Shown in pieces: positions 45,044 through 57,900 of a stretch of 64,000 nt of DNA. The stretch's first letter is position 1. The number at the start of each line of letters is the position of its first letter. The DNA lies in assembly GCA_948144175.1 (NCBI GenBank), contig CANXME010002093.1, positions 62,001 through 126,000 of the forward strand, in the 5' to 3' direction. Position numbers and translations under genes: made by a program. This stretch comes from Closterium sp. NIES-65. Taxonomy: Eukaryota; Streptophyta; Zygnematophyceae; Desmidiales; Closteriaceae. The notes under the pieces are model-generated. The model saw only the letters and a list, made by a program, of their open reading frames with translations, had not been told where the DNA came from and did no database searches.

Positions 45044-47691
45044 TAGGCATGATCATCCTGGCCCGGCGGGTCGGGCCGACCCGACCCGACCCGGGTTTTG
45101 ACCCGGGTCGGGTCAGGCACTTTGAAGGGCTGACCCGGGCGGGTCGGGTCGGGTTTACCCGTCCGGGTCGGGCCGACCCGACACCCGAAACCGGGTCGGG
45201 TCGGGTCGGGTCAGTTTTTGACCCGACATTTGACCCGACTCGATATCGGGTACCGCCTCCTAAGTCGGGTCGGGCCAAATGCCCGACCCGAGTTTCTCTC
45301 CCTCGACAATTCGAACCTAAACAGATCGCGAAGTCATTGTGTTGGGGTTTTTTGGTCCCTCGACATTGAGTTCGATCTGCTATACCTAGGCAACTAGCAA
45401 TAGCTCGTTCTCAAGCTCAAGACCTCTCTAAACCAGCGCCCATGTTTAGGAACCCTATTTCAAGTGTTTAAATGTTGGCGGAATGGACTTCTTAGCCTAG
45501 CGCGACCAACCACAGATTTTCGATTTTAAAAACTTAGTTATTCCTAGCTCTCTTACGCGTGTAAACTCTGGCCCCGCGTTCAAATCGCCCACTGCGCGCC
45601 TACCACGCCCGCATCTTTAGGGACGCGACCCCCAATTGTCTAGGCCTGCGCCATTACAAAAACGTAGCGACTCCAAGGTCCAAAACGTAATAGACGCCGC
45701 TTGCACGCGAATGGAGGGGGAAGAAGACAGCTCACGCGCTATTCCTGGGGCTTCGCTTGGAGGCCTCCCGACACCGGCCTCCAGGGCCAGTTTTCGCTTG
45801 GGGAGCGTCTTCAATGGGCAGGAAATTGGGTGGGACGATGCAATCGCGACGAGGAGGCGTGAAGAGGTGCGGGAATGGGAGTCTCAAGGACCTGGCCCAG
45901 TGATGGAGGAGCAAGGAACACGGGGAAAGGAGAAGGACCCGGATTGGAGGCCGGCTCCGGGGGAGGCGGCCGGCACGAGTGGAGGATCGGGTGATGAGGG
46001 TTGGGGAGGGAGAGGAGGGGGCCAGGCTGGTGCCAGCGGTGCAGCAGCAAAGAGGCCACGCACGAGTGGGCTTGAGGGGTCGGGAGCTGGAGGGGCCGGG
46101 CCGGCGTTGAATTCGCAGCCGCAGGGGGCAGCCGCGGCCGCGGGTGGTTCTGAGGGGTCGGGCGCAGCAGGGGCAGGTACCTCCACCGCTGCGGCAGGTG
46201 TTGCACCTTTGGGTGGGTCTGCGGGGGCTGTAGCAAGCCAGAGGTCCGACAGGGCGGGCAGGACCCCTACCGATGAGGAGCTGGACCCATGGACTGAGGA
46301 GGTGCTTAGGAATGCAGAACCCGGGCTAGTTCGTGGTATGTTCAGTGAGAAGGATGTGAAAGAGGCTAGGAATTGCAAGATTTGCAAGAAGAAGATTAGC
46401 TGGAAAGGTTGTTGCACGAGCACGGGGAAGAGACACCTCAAGAGGAGCCACTACCCCAGTCTGCAGATCTGGTGTCGGCGTTTCAAGGATCCAAACAAGC
46501 CAGACAACCTGACGTTTCCCGATGGGGGATGGGGTCCGGATGTCCCCGACCAGACAGCGTGGCCTTGGGAGCATGCAGCCACGTGGCCCAGGATTGTACA
46601 GACACCAGACAGGGCAGTGACTGGCGGATCCGAGGTTGGTGGGAGTAGGCAGATGAGCATGGCCGCATTCGTCACGCCGCGTGTTCATGGCCAGCAGCTG
46701 CGCGAGGGATTGGTGCAGCTATTTGCGGCAGCTGACCTTCCGTTTCGACTTGTTGAGTGTCGCGAGGTGAGTGACGCCGTTCTCTTGCCGTTGGTCATGT
46801 TCATCTTCGTATTGATGTGGTCATATAAGTGCAGGGCAGCCGCACTCTATTCTGGTGGCTAATCCCGAAGCACCTCATAATCCTTTTACCGACCTCCTTT
46901 GACTCCTGCGTTACAGTTCAGAGCATTTGTCCAGATGCTGAACCCGGGAGCTGCGCTACTGCTCGGCTCTGAAGGGCTTGAGGGCGATGGCTAAAGATTA
47001 TCTAGGGGTACCGGCTTCGTCAGCAGCGAGTGAGCGCGCATTCTCACAGAGCAGGAACATCATTACTTGGCAGCGACACCGACTGGCAGCTGGCCAAGTG
47101 CGTGCTTCTATGCTGATTAAGACGTGGCAGGACCACCACCCTTCGGGGACTCTCGTTCCCAAGGGCACCTCAACGGCCAATCCCACCCTGGGAGTGGAGG
47201 ATGAATCGAGGGGGTTGTGATATTTGTTCGTAATTGATGCTCATGCCCTTAACTTCATCAGATAACGTGATCGGACCAAAACTTGATTGGTTCTTATTCC
47301 TGTGCGTCGAACTACTAGTTGACTCCGTTAGCTTTTAGGCCTTTGTAGGATTTTTCCAAACACGTGTAACAGTTTACGCAAGTTTGAATAGTTAGTTTAC
47401 ATATGGGAGGACATTCATATAATAATAAATTACACAAACATTCAATCTTTGCAACACTGGACAGTACTGAGGAAACCCCTACACACTTCATATGGGGTCC
47501 TGGCCCGACCCGACCCGACCCGGCCCCTACCCGACCCGACCCGGGGGCGGGTCACGCCTGACCCGGCACCCGATACCCGGGTCGGGCCTGGATTTTTTTC
47601 TGTTTCGACCCGACCCGACCCGACCCGGAACCCGGCTGGCCCGCCCAAGTCGGGTCGGGTCGGGTCGGGTCGGGCCTAATGATCATGCCTA
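45044..47691 (+). mobile_element. H3 hAT transposon with internally deleted transposase (2648 bp)
   Basis: TAGGCATGATCATCCTGGCC ... GGGCCTAATGATCATGCCTA with duplication TGGTCGAG at 45036-45043 and 47692-47699. Each end has a dense array of CGGGTC direct repeats. This is the only H3 copy here with coding sequence and shows that the CGGGTC repeats belong to a hAT family. Confidence 0.94.
45711..47220 (+). pseudogene. H3 hAT transposase with the catalytic core deleted
   Basis: Exon 1 (start ATG 45711 or earlier at 45636) encodes a Gly/Ala-rich N-terminus and a BED-like finger CKICKKKISWKGC ... H near 46375-46460, then LPFRLVECRE, with donor GTGAGT at about 46766. After acceptor TTACAG the next exon begins FRAFVQMLN at about 46919, matching the H1 exon 2 start. 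At about 46941-46950 it jumps directly to ELRYCSALKG and ASSAASERAFS, the hAT dimerisation domain, ending 47220. The DDE region between is absent. Confidence 0.85.
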
Positions 47692-48012
47692 TGGTCGAGT
47701 CGCCCCGAATGCAGCATTTCGCGATCGCGAACCGAAGACATTACCCGCTTCGTTAATTTTTCAAATTTTCGCGTTAGAAGCGAAAATGTTTCGCGCATGC
47801 AGGGTGTGTCGCAAAGCGTATGCCACTCGAGAGTCGCGACCAATCACAGCAGCCCAAGCCCAATCTTCCGAAGTGAGTTGCTCATCCTCAACTCGACAAT
47901 GCACTTCAGCTCCCGAAGTACAAAGAGGCTCTGTCCAGGGCCTCTTAACTCATAGCCACTGAGGCTATTCCAGCACTCTCTCTATCAGATTAGCCACCCC
48001 AAGCCTTGCACC

Positions 48013-50436
48013 ATGGTTCGACCGCAGTCACGCTATTGGCTGCACGTTAGGAAAGAGACGGTGGAAGATGGTACAATTATTAGCTGCGTGTGCCTTCACT
48101 GCCATTTGCCGGTAACCCCAAACGCAACTAGAATTGGGGAGCACCTTTTAGGCACTCCAAGCTCCAAGCATAAGAACATAGCGATCTGCGAATCAGATTA
48201 TGCGAAGCAGCTGCGAGCGTCGTCCGTCGAGGAGCGTTCGTCCTTCGAAGACGGCTCTAATGGAGAGTCTACGTCCACTATGGAGGTGCAGTTACCCCGG
48301 CGCTCACGGCAGCGGGACATTTGGGAGATGGCCGACGTGATAGGGCGCGGACGCTTGGACTACCTGTGGGCGGCTGCTGTGGCGGAAAACGACCTGGCGT
48401 TTAGGACGTCTTCGTCTAAGGCGATGCAAGCGTTTGTGGATGCAGTCGCCGCATTCGGGAAGGCCTACACCTTACCTTCGGCATACAAGGTGGCGGGCCC
48501 GCTTCTTGTCAAGTTGAAGCTCGACACGGAGGAGCTCATCAAGCCAATCAAAGAGAGTTGGCCGAGAAGCGGATGCACCCTCACGATGGACGGTTGGACG
48601 TGCTTCAAAAGCCGGGGCATGATTTGCGTCATCGCCCAAAACGACACCGCGCCGGTGATTGTGGACTGCGTCGACTCCAAAACCGCGAAGAAAACTGGAG
48701 AGTACCTCGCGAAGCTCATCCAACATGCGATTTGCGAGGTGGGGGACAGCCACGTTGTCCAAGTCGTCATGGACAACACGGCTAACAACAAGCGCGTGGC
48801 AAACTTGCTCAAGGACGAGTACCCGCAAGTCTTCTTCACCAATTGTGCGGCCCACGTCTTGGACCTCATGCTTCACGATATGGGGAAGGTCAAGGCGGTG
48901 AAGAGGGTCCTCAACCAGGTGCATCGGGTTGTGATGATGGTCAAGGGGAGTGCCTCGGCCGTCACACTTTTCCGTGAGTTGTTTAGCAAGCTAGCGCTTG
49001 TCCGCCCTGGTGCTACTCGTTTTGGAACGCAAGTGATCATGATCGAGCGTTTCCTTGAGGTTAAAAAGGCATTGAAGGAGATGGTGATTAGTGAGGAGTG
49101 GAAAAGTGTAGCGGTGGCGAACACGGAGGAGGGGCAGGCTATACGTGGTCTCCTCTTGGAGGAGACGTTTTGGGACTCCGTCACGGCCATTCTCGGCCTC
49201 ATGAAGCCCATCTACGAGGTGCTACGCATCGTTGACCGGCAGTCCCTTGCGATGGGGAGCGTCTACGGCCTCATGCTTGAGGCTACGGTCAAGACCAACG
49301 AAGCGGTAACGAAGGCGGGTACGTTCAATGTATTAGACATATGAATCAATTAGTTCAACGATTCTGTCCCTACCCTACACCAGCCACTCCGACGCTATTA
49401 CTCACCATGAATTTGTTGCTCTTACCGCGTGCGCAGCTGCCCAACTCTCCAAGAAAACCGGTTTGCTTCCGGGAAACGAGAAGGCCGCGTTTCTGGCTGC
49501 GTTTAAGGCTATCATAGCCAACCGATGGGACGGACAGCTGCACAACCCCCTCCACGCCTTGGGGTGGCTTCTAAACCCGAAGAACCAGTACGTAGGCGAG
49601 ATTCGGGAGGATGTGGAACTGAGGGCGGGGGCTGAAGAGGTGTTTAAGGCAAGGGGGGGCAGTGTTGAGATGCGGACGATGCTAGTGGTGCAACTAGCCG
49701 CTTTTCACAAGGGAGAGGGGAAGTTGGGGTCTGTGGATGCGCGGTGGGCTGCCACCATCTTGGTGGAGAGCGGGAGGCTCTCCGCGGCTGAGTGGTGGGC
49801 GCTGTATGGGGGTGAGGTTCGTGCTTTGTAAAAGATTGCGGTGATGTTGCTCTCCCAGCCCGTGACTTCATCCGAGGTCGAGCGGTACTGGTCCGCTCTC
49901 GCAAGGGTCCAAAGGCGAGACCGCAACCGGCTGAATGCCACGTCCATGACGGACGTGGCATTCGTGGCATTTGGCCGGCGAGCTCGGGAGTCCTATGACA
50001 AAAAAACAGAGGCCCGTGCTAAGCTCTACAGCGAGTTGAGCAATGAATCCCTGCAGCAGGGCAGCACAAGCGTGCTTCTTTCTCTTCCGGTGGAGGCGGA
50101 GGTGGATGAGGAGGAGGAGGCGGGGGGGGGGAGCCGTGTACCATTGACTGGGACACCTTCGGGAACATTGGCAAGCGGGTGACTAAAAGGAAGCGCGCAA
50201 ATCTGAAGAAGAAGAAGAAGAAGAGTGCTTCCAAGGGCAGCGGGTCCCGCAAGGGGAAGGAGAAGGTTTGTGAGGAAGAGGAAGAAGAGGCGGAGGATGG
50301 GAGCAGTGATGATGACAGTGGTCCGGATGAACCAACCAAGCGGAAGAACAAGGGGGTGAATGCGTGGGATTGTAACGACGGGAGAAGCGGGGAGGAGGAG
50401 GATGACGAGGAGGATGAGGAAGAGGAGGAGGATTAG
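48013..50436 (+). pseudogene. H2 hAT transposase, one nonsense and one frameshift
   Basis: Exon 1 48013-49318 (1306 nt), intron 49319-49436 (GTACGT..GCAG, 118 bp), exon 2 from 49437; the splice keeps frame. BED-like finger with CLHC intact, DUF659-like core with MDGWTC and VVMDNTANN, C-terminal TSSEVERYW. Lesions: TAA at 49829-49831 after VRAL, and a frameshift in a G-run near 50120-50135, after which the basic and acidic tail is read in another frame to 50436. The product would be a nuclear DNA transposase. Confidence 0.88.
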
Positions 50437-50806
50437 GACTAAGTAGGAGGGGGGGGCTGAAGGATAACTTATCGATAAGTGGAGGGGGCTGAAGGGTAAG
50501 GACTAGATCAGAGGAGGGGGCTGAAGGATAAGGACAAGGTAAGAGGGGGTAGAAGGAGTAGGAGTAGGTAGTTAGGAGGAAGGAGGAGGGACCTGACTGT
50601 GTTTGCTCATTTCTGACTAGATTTTAGCATGTTACAAACCGTTTGTATGCTGCCCTGTTCTGGAATCATCTATGAACCCTTTCTGTTTTTTTTTTTTTGG
50701 CACAAAAATCTCCAACAAAAAAACGGCCGAAATTTTGAGAAACCAGCGTAAAAAACGAGCGCTTGAAACGGAGCGTATTTTACCCCAACCGAAATTTTGA
50801 ACCTTG

Positions 50807-50980
50807 CTCATGACGCCCTTGCCTGGGAGTGTGCTTAAGTTCCATTCACCCTTAATCATGGCAGAAATCTAGTGTGTCACATCAAGGTTGTTTCAGTCCA
50901 CAATGAGCTGACTCTCAGACCAGCCAAGTGGGCGGCTGATTTGGCTTGTGTGACATACGTGAGCCGAGACCAGTAGGCAT
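50807..50980. repeat. Host segment E2, third piece
   Basis: Matches E1 (about 38652-38815). It ends at GGCAT, the target duplication of the Copia element. E1 reads through this site without interruption. Confidence 0.88.
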
Positions 50981-51268
50981 TGTTGGTGTTAGGCCCCAAT
51001 CTCACATTTTGTACTTGTACTTTTATATCCTAGTTTAGTGTAGTTTGCACTTTGTGTTTGGTTGGGTGTACACCCACATCCCAACCAAACCCAAATGTAA
51101 TCTCCAAGCAATCTCCAACCCACCAATTGGAGATTGCCTTGGGATTACCCTTGATTCCCTAGGATTGCCTCCTGATTCCCTCCTCATCCCTACCTTGCTC
51201 ATTCCGGATGTACTTAAAGAGCTTTGAGCTCACTACTATAGTATCGATTCTAAGCTCAAGTTCTGGCA
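50981..51268 (+). repeat. 5' LTR of Copia copy 2
   Basis: 288 bp, ends TTCTGGCA. Apart from GGCA in place of GACA it is nearly identical to the 5' LTR of copy 1, closer than to its own 3' LTR. Confidence 0.95.
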
Positions 51269-51280
51269 TGGTATCAGAGC
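51269..51280 (+). promoter_or_regulatory. Primer-binding site, Copia copy 2
   Basis: TGGTATCAGAGC directly after the LTR. Confidence 0.95.
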
Positions 51281-51507
51281 AGCTCAACCGCATACGCGGA
51301 TCGTGATCCTCTCATCTCTGCGGATACTTGTCCCGCAAACCTCGGGGAAGCCATCGCCAATCTCGTCGCCGTTGATTCGCGACATTCATCGGCGGAATTT
51401 CTCCCGCCACATCTTCCCGTCACCATCGACGAAAACTTCTCTGGTAAGCGCATCGTCGGCGCTCTAACCTAACACTCGTTTTCATCAATTCGTCACTCTC
51501 GTCACTT

Positions 51508-51675
51508 CTTCTCCTCGTCGGGCCGCCGCCCGTCGCCCTGCAGCTTCTCGTCGGGCCGCCGCTCGTCGCCCTGCAGCTTCTCTTCGGGCTGCCGCCCGTC
51601 GCCCTGCAGCTTCTCGTCGGGCCGCCGCCCGTCGCCCCGCAGCGTCATCTTCGGGCTGCCGCCCGTCGCCCCGCA
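51508..51675 (+). repeat. 33-bp tandem repeat in the leader, five units
   Basis: Same unit as at 2176-2302 with one more copy. Confidence 0.85.
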
Positions 51676-52032
51676 TCTGCACTCCTACCCCCATCCCCCC
51701 TCTTTCCCGCAGCTGAATAGGTGCAGCAACGCAGCCGAGCAGCAGCGTAGCCGCGAAGCCGAGCAGCCGTGTAGCCGCGAAGCCGAGCAGCAGCGTAGCC
51801 GCGAAGCTGAGGGTGGTGTGTGGGGGGGTGTGTGGGAATAGGATTAGTAGGTAGTTGACACTAAATTGGCGTCTCAGTCAAATTCTCCTTCAGAAACCCT
51901 AAACCTCAATATTCTCTTTCGTAAACCCTAAACCTCCGATTCTTCAAAATCTCCTTTGGAAACCCCAAACCTCAAGTTCCTATCGGTGACTTAAGAGCGG
52001 CACTCCTCGCGAGAAGTTAAGGGGTCTCCACC

Positions 52033-53778
52033 ATGGCTTTCTCATCTTCCACCATGGCGAACCCCATCACCACGCTCCGCCTTGAAGCCGGTGGCTCTAG
52101 CTCCAACTTCAAGGCGTGGAGCTACGGAGTTGACAAGCACCTCCTAAGCCGTGACGTGCAGGGCCTTGACCTCAAGGACGTCCTCCTCAACCGTGGCAAG
52201 GGGAAACAGCCCACTCTTCCCCGTGAACCGACCGAATCTTCAAGTGATGCTGACGTGATGGCGTACGAAGAAGCTGTTGAGAAGTACCGGAAGTGGGAGA
52301 AGGCCGATGCTGCCGTCATCAGCGTCTTCATTGCCTCCACCCCTCTCGAACTTGTCAACACGTTCCACAACTACCCTACCTCCAACGCCATCTGGAAGTA
52401 TCTCCAGGATCGGTTCATGAACAAGACGGCCGTCGGAGTGGCGATTCTCATCCCCAGCATGTTTCAAGTCCGTCTTGAGGACTGCTCAGGAATGGCTGAC
52501 TACATCGCCAAGGTGCAGACCATTCATGGTGAACTCAAGGAGCTGGGTATAGTCTTCCCCGAACAAGCCCCTGCAGCCGCCCTTCTTGTTGGTCTCTCCT
52601 CGGCATATGAAGTCACGAGGAAGATGCTCCTCACGCTCTCAGCGGAAGACCTCACCTTTGCTAAGGTCTCCACCGCACTCCTCTCTGCCGAGAAAGACTC
52701 CACGGCTCAGGCCAAGGCATACGCCATCCGTGCTCCCATGCCCCCAGCAAGTGTTGCAGCGGCCTTTGCCTCGGCGCCTTTCCAGCGCAACCGCTTTCCT
52801 CCGTGCACCTACGTCGTCAAGTATGGCAACCGCAAGGGACAAGTGTGTGGTGGCACTAACCACCCCCTTGCCACGTGCTTCAAGAAGAAAGACGACGAGT
52901 GGTATGCCATCCACGGGGTTGACAAGAAGCCGCCAAACTGGATGCGCGCTCGTAAGGCCAATCTCGTTGTGGTCCAGGACCACTCTTCGGCTAGTGCTAA
53001 TGATAGTGCTCGTGTTGATGTGCGTATCAACCTGTTGTTTCCTGGCACTGCCATGATTAATGAAGCCACTTCCCAGTACATCGACTCATCACAGGCACCA
53101 CAGTACATAGAGTTCACACTCGACAGCGGGGCCACTCACACTGTGCTCAAGGAGACACTCTCCTTCAAACCCTATCCAGCACCTATCCCTCTCTTGGGAG
53201 CTGACTCCAGCTTCACCACCCTAGCCAAGGGCACCTCCACAGTCCCATGCCCAGCCTTCCCTTCCGGCACCGTCACTGGCATGTGCGTGCCTTCACTACG
53301 CCACAATCTAGTGGCTCAAACAGAAATTCAGAAAGCAGGGCTACGCACCATCTTCTCGGAGAATGAGGACCACTGCGACATCATTGACCCACTCACCAAC
53401 AAGGCCTTGGCCCGCTTCACCCTCAATAGCAGCGGCCTCTACACGCTACGCGTTCCTCTCCCACAGGTTTCAACCACCCAAGCACAGGCTCCCATCACAC
53501 CATGCACATGTCGCAGCCTCTCCAACCCGACCATCCTCTATCATCATCGGTTAGGGCACCCAAACTTCCGCACGCTTGCTGACATGGCCTCCAAGAAACT
53601 TCTTCTCGGCCTGCCAGCCACACTTCCTCCACCACCTGACTCACCCGCTCCCACGTGCCTTGATTGCACCAAGAGCAAACTGCGCCAACAGCCCCACACT
53701 GCCTCACCCACAATCGCAGCGGCACCACTGGACCTAGTGCACATGGACGTCTGGGGCCCTGCCCCTGTTCTTGCATGA
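52033..53778 (+). pseudogene. Copia copy 2 Gag, protease and N-terminal integrase
   Basis: 581 codons ending at the same TGA as copy 1, with the same start context. It has the CX13CX4HX4C cluster and DSGA protease motif. It differs from copy 1 by scattered substitutions (for example N to T at residue 7, C to R before the APMPP motif). Confidence 0.93.
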
Positions 53779-54662
53779 GGTGGATATCGCTACTTCCTAG
53801 TTATCGTGGATGACCACTCACGATACGTCTCTGTTCACCTCCTCCACACTAAGGCTGAGGCTCCAGAGGTCATCATGGCGTGGGTCAAGCAGGCACAGAC
53901 CACCTTTGACCGCAAGGTCAAGCGCCTTCACTCGGATGGGGGGGGTGAATTTTGCAACGACAAGCTCAAAGCCTTCTGCTCCTCCGAAGGCATCCAGCAA
54001 AACTTCACCCTCCCTGACAGCCCTCAACAGAACGGCATAGCTGAGAGCCGCAACCACACCCTAGTGCAGATCACTCGGTGCCTCCTCAGCCACTCCAACG
54101 CTCCACACTCTCTCTGGGGATACGCTCTCTACCACGCCGCCCTCCTCTACAACCTTTACCCCCATCCGCACCTTCTCGACACCACTCCAACCACACTCTG
54201 GCTTGGGAAAACGCCCACTGCTCGCTCTCTTCGCGTTTGGGGATGCACCGCCTATGTCCTCCTCAACCCTCAGGCTCGACGCCAGAACGGTGGCAAGCTC
54301 GGTCCCAAGACTCAAACGTGCACCTACTTTGGGCACAACGCCGAATCACCTAACTACCTCTTCCTCAATCCCTCCACTCAACAGTTGGTCAGGAGCCGCG
54401 ACGTTGTCTTTGATGAGACCCGCCCATTCTACTCCCCTTCAGGACGGGACCCTCTCCCTGATCCACCCTCCCTCGTGTGGGCAGACTTTGACGCGCCTCC
54501 CGACCTCCCGCCTGCTCCTGCCCCCTCACCTCCTTCCTCTCCTGCCATCCCACCATCTCCCTCTGAGGTCTCTGACCCGGCCTCACCGGTGTCTTCGGCA
54601 GCTGCTCCGCCCCCCCCCTCACCTTCCTCACTTCCCGCTGCACCGCCCCCTCCGAGCGCACC
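53779..54662 (+). pseudogene. Copia copy 2 integrase, cut by the H1 hAT
   Basis: Same frame after the TGA; integrase motifs HSDGGGEF and QQNGIAES are present. The Pro/Ser-rich linker is interrupted at 54662. The frame runs on into hAT sequence to 54843, which is not a meaningful fusion. Confidence 0.9.
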
Positions 54663-54992
54663 TAGGGATGAGCAAATGGCGAACTCGAACACGTTTGGGT
54701 TCGAGTTCACCCGAACAACAACTTTCGCCGAACGGACATGTTCGCCGTTCGCCCTTGGGGGCGAACATTTGTTATGTGTGGGCGAACTCGAACATGTTCG
54801 ACCCGAACATGTTCGAGTTCGCCCAGGGCCACTTTCATTATAGTCACAACAGCTTAATACGGAACCTGGAGGGTTGGGAAGATAGATAGGGGGGTGGAGG
54901 GTGTGTATATAATCATGCAACGCACACTAGCATACGACACCATCATGTAGTGCTTATATAAAAGTCAAGTCACTGCTAAATTATCTCCTATC

Positions 54993-57900
54993 CTACGCAT
55001 GCACACCACTGCTACTACCAACAACAGCATGCTCCGCGTCTGAGGTGTCGCCAGCACCCACCCCCACCTGCTCCTCCTCCCCCTCCTCCTCCTCCCACTC
55101 GTCGTCCTCCTCCTCCCCCTCGCCTTCAATGGCGAACTCTGGTGGTGCCTCGCCCTTGGCACGGTGGCCCTCGCCTATCCTCTGTCCAGGGTGTGAGGTG
55201 TACCATGATCTGAGAATCATGGAAGCTCGCGTCCTCTGAGAGGCTAGGCGGTGCCGCTTCCAGGATATGAGGTTGCGGCCGAGGGAGAAGACGCGTTCGC
55301 TCGACGCGGACGTGGCAGGGATGGCAAGATAATCCCGGGCTATGCGCCTCAGCGTCTGCATGTTGGTGGCACTGCGCCAATACTCCAACGCTGACACGTC
55401 GCACCGCACCCTCTCTGACAAGTACCTGCCAACCTCGTCATCCTGCACCATCCCACCCCTCCCCGCCTCCTGGCTCGCCGACAGACGCGCCGCAAGGCGT
55501 CGGCGACTAGGGAGAAACTCGGCGTCCTCGTCGTCATCCGCCTCCTCTCCCTCCTTTTCCGTCACTGGGGCAAGTGGGGTCGACTGAGAGGCAATCGCTG
55601 CAGCCCGGGCCTGGTACTCGGCCACGCGTTCGCGAACCAGCTGGATCACCTCGCCTGACGAGGGACGAGGCCTCGCCCTCCGCTCTGTGTCGGGATGCAG
55701 CGTCTCCCAGTGCGCGTCGTCGAACCACGCCGCCTTCATGGACGGGTCCAGGAAGGTGGCGATCCACAGCTCATTGCTTGACATCAACTCATACTTCTTC
55801 AAGAGACCCAGCGCCGCCTCAATCATCGGCTTCAGCGTAGCCGATGGCCCCTTGGCCAGGCACCACTCCATAGCGTCGATCAAGCCGTTGTAGTACGGCA
55901 GGACCATCGACACTGTAGGGTACGCCGCTCCCTCTGCGGCCTTGGAGACTTTGGCGAATGGGCTGAGGAAGGTCTTGACAGAATGCAGAGTGTCCCAGTC
56001 TGCGTCCGTCAGGCGCAAGGTGTCCATCTTCGCCTTGTCAGCCTTCGACACGCCCTGTCGGGTAGAACGTATGGGTGGGCGACGGATAGAATGGAAAGTG
56101 GGGTGGTTGAGGTTGTTGGAGGTCCGGAAAGTTGAGTCAAGCATGGCCAACAGTGGTGCAAGGGCCGGAAGAATACACGCCGACCGACATACCAACACAT
56201 AAAACAGCATACACAACACCTGGCGCACACACACACCTGTGTCTGGGCAAAGTAGACAGAGATGGGTTCCTGCAGAACCCTGGCTCGCTCGACCATGTCG
56301 TGTGTCGACCCCCAGCGTGTGGGACTGTCCTGCACCAGCTTCAACGCTGGCTTCGGTTTGGCGAGGTTGCCCTGCGCGTTCAGAGTCCGCTGAAGGCCCA
56401 AGAACTTCCCCGAGCGCTGCGGCGAGTATCCTATCCACGACGCCATCTCTCTCAGAATCTTCAGCAACTTGCGGATGGCGGTCACAGCGAGTGCCGCCTT
56501 CACCGCAAGGTTGATCACGTGTGCCAGGCATCTGCGCACGTCACAAAACATTCATGGCCGAGAGAAAGGGAAGTGTGAGTACACAACACATTGGCCCACC
56601 CGCCTGTACTACAACCACAACATGTTCACATCACAGGAACACTCCCTTTCGTACCGGAAGTGCATGCGCGAGTTGAAGAAGCACTGGCCACCACCCTCCT
56701 CCGGCATCCACCTGAAAGCGGCAGTGTTGCTAGAGGCGTTGTCTGAGGTGAACCCAAGACAACGCGTCTCCAACCCCCACTGCACCACCGTGTCCTCAAC
56801 CACCCTCTCCATCTGCTTGCCCGTGTGCCGCCCGTGAATTTCCCGGAATTCAAACACCATTGTGCGCAGCTGGTAACCCTCGTCGATCCAGTGACCCGTT
56901 ACCACCAGCCACGCCCTGTTGTTGGGTGACGTCCACATGTCGATGGTGAACGACACCCTGCACCCCAGCTCCCCCTCCTTCGCCAGCATCTCCGCGATGG
57001 CTGACTGAAGAGCAGCAGCCGCATAGACCACTGTGTCGCGGGAAACTGTCCAGCGCGAGGGGATGAAGTTTTTTTGCGCACAGTTGCGGTTCAACAGGAT
57101 GAGTAGCTCACGAAACTGGAGAGGGGAAGAGACAAGGGGGAGAGGGTAGTACACGTCAGGGGGATGCGATAAAGGTAATATAGCACTGCACTGGGCCACA
57201 CGCAAATAGTCAAAACACAAAGTGACAGACACGTCCACTAACCGCATACTTGCCCAATCAAGCATGGGATGGGATGGGGCACTTACAGCCTCGGCCTCGA
57301 CGATGCGGAAGGGGAGGTCGCAGGTGACCACCAGCTTCGTGATCGCCTGCCGTAGCTGCACCGAGGTCGGTTTTGCTGTCATCCACCGCTCGATCCCTCC
57401 TGACCCATCACCTCCACCAGTTGCCATCGCTTTCCCCTTGGCGAGCTGCGGCCAAGTCTTGGCATGTGGCCACTGATAGACGTAGCCATCCGGCACTCCC
57501 TTGTAGCCCCCTCGGGGAAACGTCTCCCCAGGCAAGTGAACCGACGGGGTGTGGTAACGGTGATGCCACACATGCATGTGCGCAGTGTGGAAGCTCGCAA
57601 AGTGCCGCTCGCCCTGGGTTGTTGTGGATTGCTTCCACGAAATCCTGTCTGTGCAAATCTTGCACTGACGCTTATCGTCTGCCCCTAACGGTCCGAACAT
57701 CATAACTTGCCACCCCGACCTCCTATTACCCTTGCTAGTCCCCTTACTACTCTCGGACCCTCCGTCCTCGTCTAGGAACTCGGGAGCGATCACACCCTCG
57801 CCCAAGGGCTCCCCAGTGAACGTGCAGGGATACGCCCGCTCTCTCAACTTGTTCGCTTTCTTCCTCTGCTTCGGCTCCCTGATGGTTACGGCCTTTCCCC

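Larger units (their letters stand above)
44611..50806 (+). mobile_element. H2 hAT transposon, copy 2 (6196 bp with nested H3)
   Basis: Starts CAAGGTGCAAAG and ends CGAAATTTTGAACCTTG; duplication CTCATGAC at 44603-44610 and 50807-50814. Segment E1 has CTCATGAC once (about 38652). Ends carry AAAAACGG/CCGTTTTTT words. Without the nested H3 element (45044-47691) and its duplication it is about 3.5 kb, the size of the other H2 copy. Confidence 0.93.

Noticed and set aside
53806-54843. Copia integrase fused to hAT sequence as a chimeric protein
   Set aside because: The frame simply runs into the inserted transposon end. Boundaries and target duplication show an insertion, not a functional fusion.
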